Shown: in pieces, positions 54,177 through 64,000 of the stretch
How the letters are laid out: each line of letters opens with the position of its first letter
How positions within the stretch are numbered: position 1 is the stretch's first letter
Assembly: GCA_030549175.1 (NCBI GenBank)
Contig: JAUKUA010000005.1
Coordinates: 1,426,001-1,490,000, forward strand
Direction: 5' to 3'
Length of the DNA: 64,000 nt
Source: Lasiosphaeris hirsuta
Lineage: Eukaryota > Ascomycota > Sordariomycetes > Sordariales > Lasiosphaeriaceae
Translations under genes and position numbers: made by a program
The notes under the pieces: generated by a model
What the model saw: the letters and a program-made list of their open reading frames with translations, nothing else
Databases searched by the model: none
What the model was told of the DNA's origin: nothing

Positions 54177-55874
54177 TTATTCCGTGACCAGCGCATTGCT
54201 TAGCCCCAGCATGATCATGCCCAAGAAGGCAAAGAAAATGCTTAAGTTCTTGTTGTGATTCAAGCTCAAACTCTCGACAAATAACTGCAGCGCAACACTC
54301 GTCATGATGCCCGCCGTGGCGGCGAACAGACAAGCGTACGCGACGTTGTCGATGCCAAACTCGGAGCGATTATCGGCAATGTGGAACCACAGCACGGCCA
54401 CGGCGGCACCAAGCGGCTGACTCAGGCCCCCCAGCAGCGACGACCAGAGCACCGCCTTGAGACGGCTGCCCAACGCCAGGTACAGAGGCAGCGCCATCGA
54501 GAAGCCCTCGGCAATGTTGTGCATGAAGAGGGCCATGAAGACATTGAGACCCAGCGAGCGGCTCGCGTGGTTGGTCGCGTACGTAATGAAGCCCTCAGGA
54601 AACTTGTGCAGCGCGATGGCGATGACGGTCTGCAGGCCGATGGAGAGGAAGGCGTTCTCGGGCACGTGGTGGTGGTGCTGCTGCTGTGCTTCGAGGTCTT
54701 CGTCGTCACATTCGACCGAGGGGTCGACATTCTCTTCATCAACGGTGGTTGGGTGAGTGTGGGATTCACAGTCGGTGGTGTACTCGGGGGTTAGACTGTG
54801 GAAGTGTGTGTGTGTGTGTGAGTGTGAATGTGGGTGTGTGTGGCTGGCACGAAGCGGGCTCCCTGGAGAGATCGTGGCGCCATCTTCGTAGTCCTCAGGC
54901 ACATCATCGGCAGGTTCGAGGTGAGGATATAATGTGGTACCCGTGTTGGTACGTTGAAGGGTTCCGCTCCGTGGCGAGAGGGCGGACGTTGTTTTGAGCT
55001 TATCGCACTCCTGTCCGCAAGGCTCTGAATAGCCATAGCAAGAGTCAGACTCGTCACAATGTGCCTTGTGAGGTCTATCCTTGACAAAGGACCTCACAAA
55101 GCTTCGAAGCTCACGAAGAGACGATCGCCTGATCTGATCAGGGGCATGGGGAATGGCTTCGATCCGAGATGAAATATGTCTATGCGACTCGAGATGCGCA
55201 GCATGGCCGTTCTGCTGACTCTCTGGTGCTAATAAGGGCGTGAACTCTGTGGCATGGCTGTTCACCTCGGCCATCGAGCGCGAAGATACTGTCCGCACCG
55301 ACCGCCGGCGGCCCTCAGCCGTTCTCGAAGGGTGGCGACTGTGCGGGTCGGGCTCGAAATCTTCATAGTGCTCCTTGTGGGTGTGGTCGCAGTCGACAAT
55401 GTGCGAGGGCATGTATTGGTGGACAACTCGTGATATTATTTGGATGCCGACAAAGCCCCCGATGAAGCAGCCCATGGTTAGGAAGCCAGCCGATTGGCGG
55501 TCCCACTTGGCCTTGGCGAGATAGCGCATCGCCGACGGCAGCATGCTATACAGCGCCGAGAATATCTAGGACATAGTTAGCAGGCGGAGGAGTGCCCGGA
55601 AACGGGGCTACCGACCATAACGCCAAAGCTTAGGCTGAGCGAACATGCGAGAAAGGCATTGCTGTCCTGTATCCTGAAGTCTTTCTTTCCCGGGAACAGG
55701 CGGACGAGGACATCGACGCAGACGATGGTTGCGCCAAAGGTGCAGGCTATAGTCGCGGTCAATCGAGGGAACACGGCCGGGTACTCAATATCAGGGGTAC
55801 TGTCGCTCACCAATACCGCTCGCGATGCACATGATCCACCCGCGGGTGTCATTGTCGAGGCCAACCACCTCCAT
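54177..55874 (-). CDS. ZIP-family zinc transporter (Zrt3-like)
   Basis: Three exons, 55874-55811, 55746-55616 and 55565-54177, 527 codons. Introns are 64 nt (GTGAGC...ATAG) and 50 nt (GTCGGT...CCTAG, branch GCTAAC), joining ASGI-ACTFGATIVCV and SFGVM-IFSALYSMLPSAM. The N-terminal half has three membrane segments, including SLSLSFGVMIFSALYSMLP and FLTMGCFIGGFVGIQII. A long soluble loop (residues about 115-370) carries His-rich stretches (HTHPHSHSHTHTHFH and QQQHHHHVPEN), as expected of zinc-sensing loops. The ZIP signature helices follow: ALHKFPEGF and FMHNIAEGF with the metal-binding His and Glu, then two to three more membrane helices. The layout suggests the vacuolar or organelle zinc exporter group (Zrt3), moving Zn2+ into the cytosol; exact location is inferred. 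A CA/TG microsatellite encodes part of the His-Thr tract. Confidence 0.9.
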
Positions 55875-57155
55875 GATGGCGGCGGCGGATGCAACCGGCG
55901 TTGCGGGGGAGAGGCGGAATCGCGTTGTGATTCTATCTTTGATTCTATCTTGTTGCTGGAAAGCTGGACGTGCCGAATCTATCGACAGCTAGAGAAGGGC
56001 GGAGGGGCAGTCTATCAGTTCGGGCAGGTTATAGGCAGTGGAAATGGCGTGGACTAGGTGGACGGGACAAAGGGCGGAACAGGGATTGGAAATGCTGGAA
56101 AGGCGGGAGGCAAAAGTTGCCCGGACGTCTCACAGCCTGAGAACCTCGATGGCCTGGCCCTAGAGGTACACTGCTGTGACGGATACAGGTTTCTACAGGT
56201 GTGTATCGTCTGAAAACTGGGTACCGCTAAGCTAGCGAGTAATCCACCGCGCTATTCCCCCATCCCCAGCCTTCCGCGCTCTAGGTTGCCCGTTACCCAC
56301 TCACAGCCCGAGGGAGCCCGCGCTTGTCAGAAGCCTGTCAACCTTATCGTGCTCTAGTGCATGGAAACTATGCCGTGTGCGACCAGCCAAGTGTGTCTCG
56401 TTTCGGGGAATATCGTCACGTTGTCACTCGGAGTTAGCTGGTCGCTGGTCTCTTGCGCACGAGGTCGGCCAGTTCCAGACCGAGGAAGCCGCCAGTCAGC
56501 CAAAACGGTCTTTTAGCACTCGTTGACAGGGCTGCCCGAGTCGGCAACATTTCAAATGCCGGTAATCTCACTCGTCCGCCTTACGAGTTGCACATCTTAG
56601 CTTGTCCATCGCAATGTGTTCTGATTCGCGAGTTACAAAGTAAACATTGCGAGGGCAGGCTGGAGGGCCCCTATCCGCAACAATACCCTGCTCTCCTCCA
56701 TCTGCAACACCGAACCCAGCTAGCTCCACGGGTGTTCCTCGATGACGACACACTCAGCGTCCTGTGATGGGTGACACTTCACGCTGGGTTTGGGGGTTGG
56801 GGTGTTGGGGGTGTGATGAGGCTCCAGCGGGGTCGTGCAAACCCGGTGCAGAGTCCCACACGCCTGTTGAGCTCCTCGGGACCTGCAGGGGGGCTGATCC
56901 GATCGAGGAAAATTCAAGACATCTTCCACACCACGCACTTGAACCCTTACAGATACCACACAATCACCCACATCCGACCACACCCACCCCGTCCCAGCCA
57001 CGAGGGCCCTGTCGCAACCGCGTGAGCACCACCGAGTCACCGCAGCCAGCGCCTGATATGCATCGGCTTCCCAGCTGCCTACACGCGCGCGAAGCCGTAT
57101 AAATATACGTGTCGCATAGTTTCTGCAAAGCCGCCGCCGAAAGGAGCTCTTCACC
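55875..57155. promoter_or_regulatory. Divergent upstream region, zinc transporter and nuc1
   Basis: This 1.28-kb stretch separates the divergent starts. Open frames on the minus strand over 56720-57725 run antisense to nuc1 and look like GC-rich shadows. No RNA gene or repeat was found. TATAAATA at 57101-57108, about 50 bp before the nuc1 ATG, may be its TATA box. Confidence 0.5.
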
Positions 57156-58145
57156 ATGTCGAAAACCACTCTCGCCGTTATTGCCGCCGTGAGCGCTGGA
57201 GCCGGAGCTTGTGCCACAGCCGCCATGTACACGCTGCGATCCAGCGAAAAGAAGATCGAAACCATCGCGACAACCACCACCACGACTACCATCTCGAAGC
57301 CGACGACGGCCCCAGGTGTGCCCACCAACCAGGTCTTCAGCCAGTCCACCGCCCCCGTCAACCCCTCGGGCCTCTTCGAGTACGGCTTCCCGGGCCCTGT
57401 CAACGACCTCGCCTCCCGCACCGCCCTGATATCCTCGTACGATCGCCGCACGCGCAACCCGCACTGGGTCGCCGAACACATCACGGCGGCCTCGCTGGCC
57501 ACGCACAGCGGCGACCGCAAGAACAGCGCCTTCGTCGAGGACGCCGCCGTGCCCGACAAGTTCCGCGCCCACCTCAAGGACTACTTCCGGTCGGGCTACG
57601 ACCGGGGCCACCAGGTCCCGGCGGCCGACGCCAAATGGAGCCAGGCGGCCATGGACGAGACCTTCTTCCTGTCCAACATGTGCCCGCAGGTCGGCGAGGG
57701 CTTCAACCGCGACTACTGGGCGCACTTTGAGGACTTCTGCCGGCGCCTCACCACCTCATACCCCTCGGTCCGCATCGTCACGGGGCCCCTGTACCTGCCC
57801 AAGCGCGACCCGGCCGACAACAAGTGGTACGTGCGCTACGAGGTCATCGGCAACCCCCCCAACGTCGCCGTGCCCACCCACTTCTATAAGGTCATCTACG
57901 CCGAAGGCACCACCCCGGGGGGGCCCGTCGCCCTCGGCGCCTTCGTCCTCCCCAACGCCCGCATCCCCAACGACAAGCCCCTGACCGACTTCGAGGTCCC
58001 CATCGAGGCCGTCGAGCGCGCCAGCGGCCTCGAGTTTGCGACCAAGCTGCCCCCGCAGCGCCGCAAGAGGCTGTGTGCTGATACCAACTGCTCGCTTATT
58101 ATCAAGCAGTATGCCGACAGGCAGAAGGCGTTTCCGAAGAAGTGA
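57156..58145 (+). CDS. nuc1: Mitochondrial DNA/RNA non-specific endonuclease Nuc1/EndoG
   Basis: Single exon, 329 codons, ATG in good context (CACCATGTC). The N-terminus (MSKTTLAVIAAVSAGAGACATAAMYTL) is a hydrophobic anchor/targeting segment, then a Thr-rich linker. The beta-beta-alpha metal nuclease domain shows GLFEYGFPG, SYDRRTRNPHWVAEHIT, the catalytic DRGHQVPAADAKW (the DRGH motif with its His) near residues 150-162, and FFLSNMCPQVGEGFNRDYW with the metal-binding Asn. Length and order match fungal Nuc1 and animal EndoG, which sit in the mitochondrial intermembrane space and act in DNA degradation and recombination. The coding sequence is much more GC- and C-ending-codon-rich than neighbouring genes, which suggests high expression or local base bias. 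Confidence 0.95.
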   Translation: MSKTTLAVIAAVSAGAGACATAAMYTLRSSEKKIETIATTTTTTTISKPTTAPGVPTNQVFSQSTAPVNPSGLFEYGFPGPVNDLASRTALISSYDRRTRNPHWVAEHITAASLATHSGDRKNSAFVEDAAVPDKFRAHLKDYFRSGYDRGHQVPAADAKWSQAAMDETFFLSNMCPQVGEGFNRDYWAHFEDFCRRLTTSYPSVRIVTGPLYLPKRDPADNKWYVRYEVIGNPPNVAVPTHFYKVIYAEGTTPGGPVALGAFVLPNARIPNDKPLTDFEVPIEAVERASGLEFATKLPPQRRKRLCADTNCSLIIKQYADRQKAFPKK

Positions 58146-58998
58146 GAGGCTGTTGGGTCACGGGACTTGAGAAATTACATGAAATGGCAACGTGAAGTGG
58201 GGTCCAAGTCTTGCCATCAGCAACAATGGCCTGGGCAGAATAGTGACAGAGTCTTGCGGCTAAGACGAATAGGTGGAGCGCATCATCAACTTTGCAGGCC
58301 TGAATGATTGACCTGGTTGTATTTTTCCGGCATTGACATATGATTTCATTGATGTGTTGTCATATTTTGGCGTGATGGTCAACGCATGTAACACCGTTTC
58401 TTCCTCGGGTCAGGGACCGGTTTTCTAGATATTTTTATCATTTTCATACGGCATAGCGTCTGTTTACTTTTCTTCTCAGACTCGTCCGCGCAAAGCATGT
58501 TTCTACTGTATTTTGTATCCATGTATCAACAGCACGGGAAACAACCAAGGATTGCATGTACAATAGACAGCTAGATGGTGTTGAATCATATAACACCCGC
58601 AAATTCAACTGCAAGATACTCGCTGGACTGTTATTTGTCACAACCTTTGAGGCAGGCACTCGAAGTCTCTCAATTCTTCGTGTTGCTATGTTCTACATTG
58701 TGGTACAAGCCGCCAAATGAGCATTTTCCAGCCCTAACCGGATTGCAGTTCCCATGCCTAGACCTCCTAACGCCGGGGCATTACCATCGATGCCATATGC
58801 ACTTGTCCCCCAATGTCTCCCCTGGGTGGCCTCGAACTGTCCGAATATGCTCTCTACTCCGGCCAAATACTCCTCTGGGAGCGGGGTCTTTTCAATCTGT
58901 CATCTTGACACCAAAGCACCACTTGGCGAACTATATGTACAGGACGATGCCTCCCCGTACTGGCTCCACTCTCATTTCTCTTTTCTTTTTGTTCTTCC
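58146..58998. other. Intergenic between convergent nuc1 and pfs2
   Basis: Shared 3' flank of 853 bp. Short frames are present, but none has a recognisable product. No repeat or RNA gene was seen. Confidence 0.5.
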
Positions 58999-61312
58999 CT
59001 ATCGAACCCGTGTGTAATGACCCTTGCCTTGCTCCATCCGAAGACTCTCCTCTTGGCTAGGGAGTGGGGCCCGTCTTCTGCCCGAATCGCTACCATCATC
59101 ATACCCGACGTTTGTGGGGATGTTGGTGGGCGCGTTAGTAGGTATATTAGCAGGCATGTTGGTAGGCGGTACCGGCGGCGGGGGCGGGAAACCCGGAATG
59201 AGAGGGAAGTTTGGCGGCGGGATGAGGCCAGGAGGCAAAATTCCGGGGGGCAGGTGGGCACCGGGAGGAGGAGGAGGAGGGGGTGGTATACCAGCCTTCT
59301 TCATCATCAGTGTTATCGCTGCTAAATCGGGCGGATTTTTTGGGTCCATGCCGGGCAGAGTTGGCATTCCAGGAATAGGGAAAGGTAATGGTGGGGGAGG
59401 TCCGGCGCCCATGTGGATGCCGACTCCGGGAATCATGGGCGGTGGTGGCGGCAAGAGACCACCGCCAGATTGAGGAAGAAGGCCGGGAATCCCTGGGAAA
59501 GCCGACGGCGGCTGTCTGAGCGGCATCTTTTGGTCAACCAAACCGTCCATCTCATCCTCCACTTCCTGTTCCTCCTCAACCTGTCGCATATGGCGATTTC
59601 CTCTACGATCCCAAGTGCCCTGTGCCTCGGCCGCCGCTTCTCCGATATGGTAACGATCGTTGAACGAATCGGCCTCACCAGGTCTAGATCGAGTCCAGAA
59701 TCGGGTAATGCGGTCATTTGAGCCCGAGGCCAAGATGTGCCCAAGGGGATGCCAGTCCAACGACCAAATAGCAAAGTCGTGAGCATAGGGGACCTTGTGG
59801 GCGGGATAAATTGTTTGGGCCGGGCACGAGGTAGGGTCCTGACTATCGTATACGGCAACCGAGCTCGGTTGTCCCTCCGGAGTATTCGGCTCATCCAAGA
59901 TGTAATGAAAAAGCGAGCCGTCTGAGCCGCCAGTGCTCAGGAGATTTGGGTGAACAGGATGCCAAGAGAGGGTAGATATGTCCTTGTCGTGTCCTCTGAG
60001 GAGGACTATGTCGCGCATCATCCGGAGATCAAAAACACGTGCTGTTTGGTCCCGGGCACTTGTAGCCAAGCACATACCGTGCACTCTCTCGAAGAGAGTT
60101 TTTGTGATGGTGTTTTTGTGGCCGTGGAGGGTCGTCAAGCAACGACCAGTCCTGGGATCCCAGAGCTTTACCAAATGATCCTTGGAACCCGAGACAACGA
60201 GCCCCTTTGTTGGATGCCAGTCACAGCTCTTAGCGTCCCAGCCGTGGCCTGACAATGTTGTGTCAGCTACTCCGCCTGCAAAGTCAAAGATCTTGAGCGT
60301 CGAGTCGTCCGAGGCCGTGACGAACTTGGAGTCAGTAGGACTGAAGGCAAGGTCGCGGATGGGATCTTGATGGCCACGAATGCTCTCCACATTGTTAAAG
60401 TTGGGCTGCCAATACTTGATGATACCGTCGTGGTCCGCGGAGACCAGCCAGTCATCACTGTGCGAATAGGATAGGGCGCGAATCGCCGAGTCGTGAGCCT
60501 GCATGATGGTCTCAAAGTTGAAGCCAGTGCCGTTCCAGAGGGTGAACTCGCCGCTGCTCGAGGCAGTCAAGAGCCGCCGGCCCTCTGGTGTCCATTTTAC
60601 CACATTTATAGGATGCTTGATCTTGTTTAGCGATGAGTGGAGGTGCCGCGTAGGCACTGTGTCGGCGGGTTGTGTGACTCTGGCATGAGGGGGTAGCATC
60701 TGCGAGAATGTCAGTGAGATCTTTCGCAGTAAGGTGCTGTAAGTACGTACGTCCACAATGTAGCTGGCACTGGGCCTCTCAACCTCGCCAGAGTAGGATC
60801 CTCTGTAGCGCGGTTGGCGATGGCGCATCCAGTTGACGATGGTTGCGCCATAGTCGGTCACCGGACCTTCATCGGGAGTTAGCTGATTATTCTTCACGCT
60901 GTGATGGCCAATGACATAAGTTCTGCCGGCAAAAGAGATACGGCCACTAGCAGAAGTGACACTATCACCATTGTTGTCGGCCATCTTAGCGGCAAGGGCT
61001 CAAGGTAGGCTAAGAGAGGAGAGGGAATGGTTGAACCAATACCCAGAAGGGCTAGCAAGAAGGACCAGCCGTTCTGCTAGCACCGCATGTGCGGCCCGAA
61101 ACTGTTCGATCTCGAATGTAGGATATGTAGTGGTGGCGGTGGTGGGTGAGGACAGATGGGAGGATGGGCTGAGTTGAAGGTGTCGCCAGCTCATTTGAGA
61201 GGTGGGTACGCAAGAATAGGAATCTGGACTTACGGCGGCCTCTTGCCCGAGGAGGGCCATCGTGTCCGCCGCCGAAGCCTTTGTCATGGTCCCCGCGAGG
61301 ATCGTAAGACAT
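58999..61312 (-). CDS. pfs2: Polyadenylation factor Pfs2 (WDR33 family)
   Basis: Three exons, 61312-61234, 60866-60751 and 60699-58999, 631 codons. Exon 1 encodes [16 protein letters not shown]...PPRARGRR, the conserved start of fungal Pfs2; a 367-nt intron (GTAAGT donor, branch GCTAAC, acceptor ATGAAG) joins it to [22 protein letters not shown]. Intron 2 (60700-60750) is 51 nt, a multiple of three without a stop, and its removal gives the conserved [12 protein letters not shown]. Seven WD40 repeats follow from about residue 95 to 420, e.g. [27 protein letters not shown] and [20 protein letters not shown]. The last 130 residues are Pro/Gly-rich, then a short Asn/Thr/Pro repeat (NIPTN). Pfs2 is a scaffold of the cleavage and polyadenylation factor. 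A start at 60984 inside intron 1 would also be open and in frame. Confidence 0.92.
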
Positions 61313-62578
61313 GGTGTCTACAGCTCAGACTCTCATGAGACCGACAAGTCGTTCAAGTTCTGGTGCGCTTTGCGCCGTCGGTTGCAGGGCTAGCTATATG
61401 CGCAAATCTGGTATGGTTGCTGTGAATAAGTTCCCGCACCTTCTAAGTGTAGATGTAGCAGCTTTGTTATTGAGTTGCGTTGGCCCGTTCCTGGAGATAT
61501 TCATATGTGTGGTGTTGCGTAGTGAATGTACTTTGAGCATCCCAGGTCGCCGGTGTTCTTTGAAGTCGCGGTCGCGCGGAAGGCCCAACCCGCAAGCCAG
61601 CATACGGTCCGTGCGTCATGCTGTTCTTTCTTGCTGGCAGCTGGCAGCTGGCACCCAGCTGTAGTGCAAAGTCCATCTAGAACCCCTGGATCAACTCTCG
61701 GGCCGCCCGAGGCTTTTGCAGGCATCTTAACCGCAGTTGGCAGGTTGTCGGATCACACCCCTGCAATCCTCTAGCTTGGGTGCGCCCCCCTGCCCGACCG
61801 TTGTGACGACGCTGCAAATAATTGCATGTGCAAACCGTTTTGACGCACCCGCAGCCTATCTATCCCTTGGTGACGCCGCAACGCTGCGGCCATCTGCGTC
61901 TTTCTGCGTCTTGGAGGTTCCAATCTGCTTTCCTCTTCCCACACCCCGGCTTCAGCACGATTGGGCTTCGATATTGGGATGCATGCTGCGAGTCAAGTCG
62001 AATTGACTGCGTTTGATTGCCCTGCCTACCCGACCCCGAGGCTGCAGCTGCATACCAAGCTCCAACAGCGGTCCTCTCGTCACATTCTTGCATGGCTCAA
62101 GACGATAGTAATACCCAAACACAAGCCGTCGAAAACCGATATCTTTGGAGTCTTGAGGAATGCCATCTTATCTTGGTCGCGTTCTGACTTTTCAGCTTCC
62201 TGTCACGTCAATTCCCATTTACTTGACACAATGTCAATTTTCGGAGTGTGCTAGCTCTAGCCCGCTATTTAAAAAATAGCACTGGACATTACTTGCTAAA
62301 GCATCGCCGGAGAGCTCTCGATCCTTCCAGGTTCTTTCGTTGCTTCCTCGGCCTATGCGAGCTACCTTACCTATCCATCCCGAGGATCTCTCCTAGGACG
62401 GTGGCGCCAAGGCTCGGCACCATCCGACATCGAGCTTTCTTGCCACCAAAGCAAAACTAGTATAATCCCAGTTGGAGCACAACGCATCGTGGAACTGCTC
62501 TCACGTCTCTTATACCTCTTTTCTACATTTTCCTGCCTCCTACACATTGCCCGCCGGGCAATCAATGTTTACCTCGAC
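61313..62578. promoter_or_regulatory. Divergent upstream region, pfs2 and DGAT1
   Basis: A 1.27-kb stretch with the promoters of pfs2 (-) and the DGAT1-type gene (+). Visible structures: three tandem CTGGCAG-like units near 61634-61655; a 7-bp hairpin GCTATTT/AAATAGC at 62264-62280, about 300 bp before the DGAT1 start; and TTGACA/TGTCAA at 62223-62237. A 5-codon upstream ORF (62565-62582) overlaps the DGAT1 start. No other coding sequence was accepted. Confidence 0.5.
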
Positions 62579-64000
62579 ATGAGCCAAGCGACAGCAACGG
62601 GGACGAGCCTCGACTCGAGCCCCGCGAGCGATGGCGTCACACAAAGGACCAGGCCCGCTGTCTCAGCCAATTCTGTCACCCGAGAGAGGGGCAACAACGC
62701 CTCTCAAGCAAATGGCGCTCCCAGTGCTCTCGACGCGACAGAGCAATTGAGGAGGACATTTCGGAAAAAGTATCGCCATGTTGAGGCTATTCATTCGCAA
62801 TCGCGGCCGTCGTGTCTAGGTCATGACACCACCGAGACACCCAGTTTTTTGGGATTTCGTAATCTGATGGTCATCGTCTTGGGTAACAAGCAAACCAGTT
62901 CACTACTCATACGAGACACTCGTGCTGACAAAACATCAAAGTTGTTGGAAACCTCCGTCTCGTGATTGAAAACATCCAAAAGGTGTTTACTCACCCACCG
63001 CTGTTTTGCGCTGGTCGATTCTGAGCTCGATCGAACTGACCTCCGTGTTTTAGTATGGAGTCTTGATATGCATACGATGTCATGACTTTCGCAGAATCGA
63101 TGTCCAACTGGGCCTATCACTTTATTTTCTCATCCCATGCCATCTCATCATCGCCTATTTCATCGAATTGGTCGCTGCCCAGCAAGCTAGGAGTTCACGG
63201 GCCAGGGCCGAGAAGCGTGATGGGACAACAAGCCCAACCGAAGACGAGAACAAGAAATTCCAGGCCACCTGGAAGCTTGTTTGGGGGGCGCATGCCGTCA
63301 ATGTTACCATTGCCCTGGCCTTCACCACGTACATGGTATACTTTCACATACATCACCCTCTGATCGGTACCTTGACCGAAATGCACGCCATCATTGTCTG
63401 GCTGAAGACCGCCTCGTACGCCTTCACTAACCGCGATCTTCGCCATGCCTACCTCCACCCCATCAAGGGCGAGCTCGACGCGCTCCCGGAGATCTACAAG
63501 ACATGTCCGTACCCTCAAAATATCACTATTAGCAACCTCGTCTACTTCTGGTGGGCGCCCACCCTCGTTTACCAGCCTGCATATCCGCGTACCGATAATA
63601 TTCGGTGGCTCTTTGTATTCAAGCGACTTGGCGAGGTTGTTTGCTTGAGCGTCTTTATTTGGTTTACCAGTGCGCAATACGCAGTACCGGTGTTGCGTAA
63701 CTCCCTCGACAAAATTGCTTCACTCGACTACCCGTCTATTCTCGAGCGGCTTCTCAAGCTGTCGACCATTTCACTCGCCATCTGGCTGGCCGGTTTCTTT
63801 GCGCTATTCCAGTCATTCCTCAACGCCCTGGCTGAAGTGACCAAATTTGCAGACCGCTCGTTTTACGATGCTTGGTGTATGCAACCCCTCTGAGATTTTC
63901 TCACTCTTGCTTCCTGGACTGACACCACACCACTCTGCAGGGAACAGTGAGAGCCTCGGCATGTACTGGCGCACTTGGAACAAGCCTGTTTACCAGTTCT
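62579..64000 (+). CDS. dgat1: DGAT1-type diacylglycerol O-acyltransferase (MBOAT), 5' part
   Basis: Exons 62579-62882, 62942-62982, 63054-63876 and 63941 onward; the gene runs off the window. These exons give 409 codons. Intron joins restore IVL-VVGNLRLVIENIQK, then YGVLICIRCHDF, and finally FYDAW-WNSESLGMYWRTWNKPVY, the family hallmark before the catalytic region. After a Ser/Thr/Asn-rich soluble N-terminus, the conserved RKKYRHVEAIHSQSRPSCLGHDTTE block leads into membrane segments (SFLGFRNLMVIVL, LGLSLYFLIPCHLIIAYFIELVA, VNVTIALAFTTYMVYF, VVCLSVFIWF, ISLAIWLAGFFALF). YPQNITISNLVYFWWAPTLVYQPAYPR is typical of ACAT/DGAT1. The enzyme makes triacylglycerol in the ER. The MBOAT active-site His lies beyond the window, so catalytic integrity cannot be judged. 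Sterol acyltransferase is the main alternative; the N-terminal block favours DGAT1. Confidence 0.9.

Noticed and set aside
56720..57725. Frames of 253 and 285 codons antisense to nuc1
   Set aside because: The nuc1 coding region is very GC-rich with C-ending codons, which removes stops from other frames; the products look like no protein family.
1..64000. CRISPR arrays, insertion sequences, phage or toxin-antitoxin loci, biosynthetic gene cluster
   Set aside because: No regularly spaced repeats, transposase-like frames, polyketide/peptide synthase domains or prokaryote-type operons were seen; the window is eukaryotic housekeeping DNA.

Overview
The window is nuclear DNA of a filamentous ascomycete (Pezizomycotina, most likely a Sordariomycete). 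This is inferred from short 40-100 nt introns with GTAAGT/GTGAGT-type donors and GCTAAC/CTGAC branch sites, compact genes on both strands, intron-containing tRNAs, and proteins of filamentous-fungal type. No bacterial, phage or CRISPR features are present. The order below runs left to right; '+' and '-' give the strand.

Left part (1-10 kb): the mitochondrial DNA polymerase gamma gene mip1 (+), preceded by two tiny upstream ORFs; a calponin-homology protein with a long coiled-coil and proline/glutamine-rich tail (-); a complex I assembly factor of the NDUFAF2 type (+); and mitochondrial ribosomal protein bL12m (-). Three of these four act in mitochondria.

Centre-left (10-32 kb): the giant AAA ATPase midasin/Rea1 (+, five exons, 4,953 codons), which drives 60S ribosome maturation; an intergenic stretch with a decayed tRNA-Lys; then the chromatin AAA ATPase Yta7/ATAD2 (-).

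Centre (33-44 kb): RNA polymerase I subunit RPA49 (-) with a probable GC-AG intron; a hidden 25-codon gene for ribosomal protein eL41 (-); an FHA-domain protein kinase cut short by an in-frame TGA (+); an HSDL2-like short-chain dehydrogenase (-); a GST-kappa/DsbA-like pseudogene with two in-frame TAA codons (+); Swc5, a subunit of the SWR1 H2A.Z exchange complex (-); and a PhyH-type Fe(II)/2-oxoglutarate dioxygenase (+). The 36.9-41.4 kb stretch is the least conserved part, and its two damaged genes suggest an accessory pocket in decay.

Right part (44-64 kb): the WD40 protein Wdr70 (+); the SWI/SNF-type remodeller Snf21/Sth1 (+); tRNA-Arg(ACG) and intron-bearing tRNA-Thr(TGT), both (-); a ZIP zinc transporter (-); the mitochondrial nuclease Nuc1/EndoG (+); the polyadenylation factor Pfs2 (-), whose true start lies beyond a 367-nt intron; and the 5' part of a DGAT1-type diacylglycerol acyltransferase (+), cut by the window edge.

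These are mostly housekeeping genes: ribosome production (midasin, RPA49, eL41, bL12m), chromatin (Yta7, Swc5, Wdr70, Snf21) and mitochondria (Mip1, NDUFAF2, bL12m, Nuc1). I found no convincing new multi-gene system. The observations worth checking concern unusual splicing, alternative starts and uORFs, gene decay, and the very small gene. All exon boundaries were read by eye from splice signals and protein continuity and have not been checked against transcripts.
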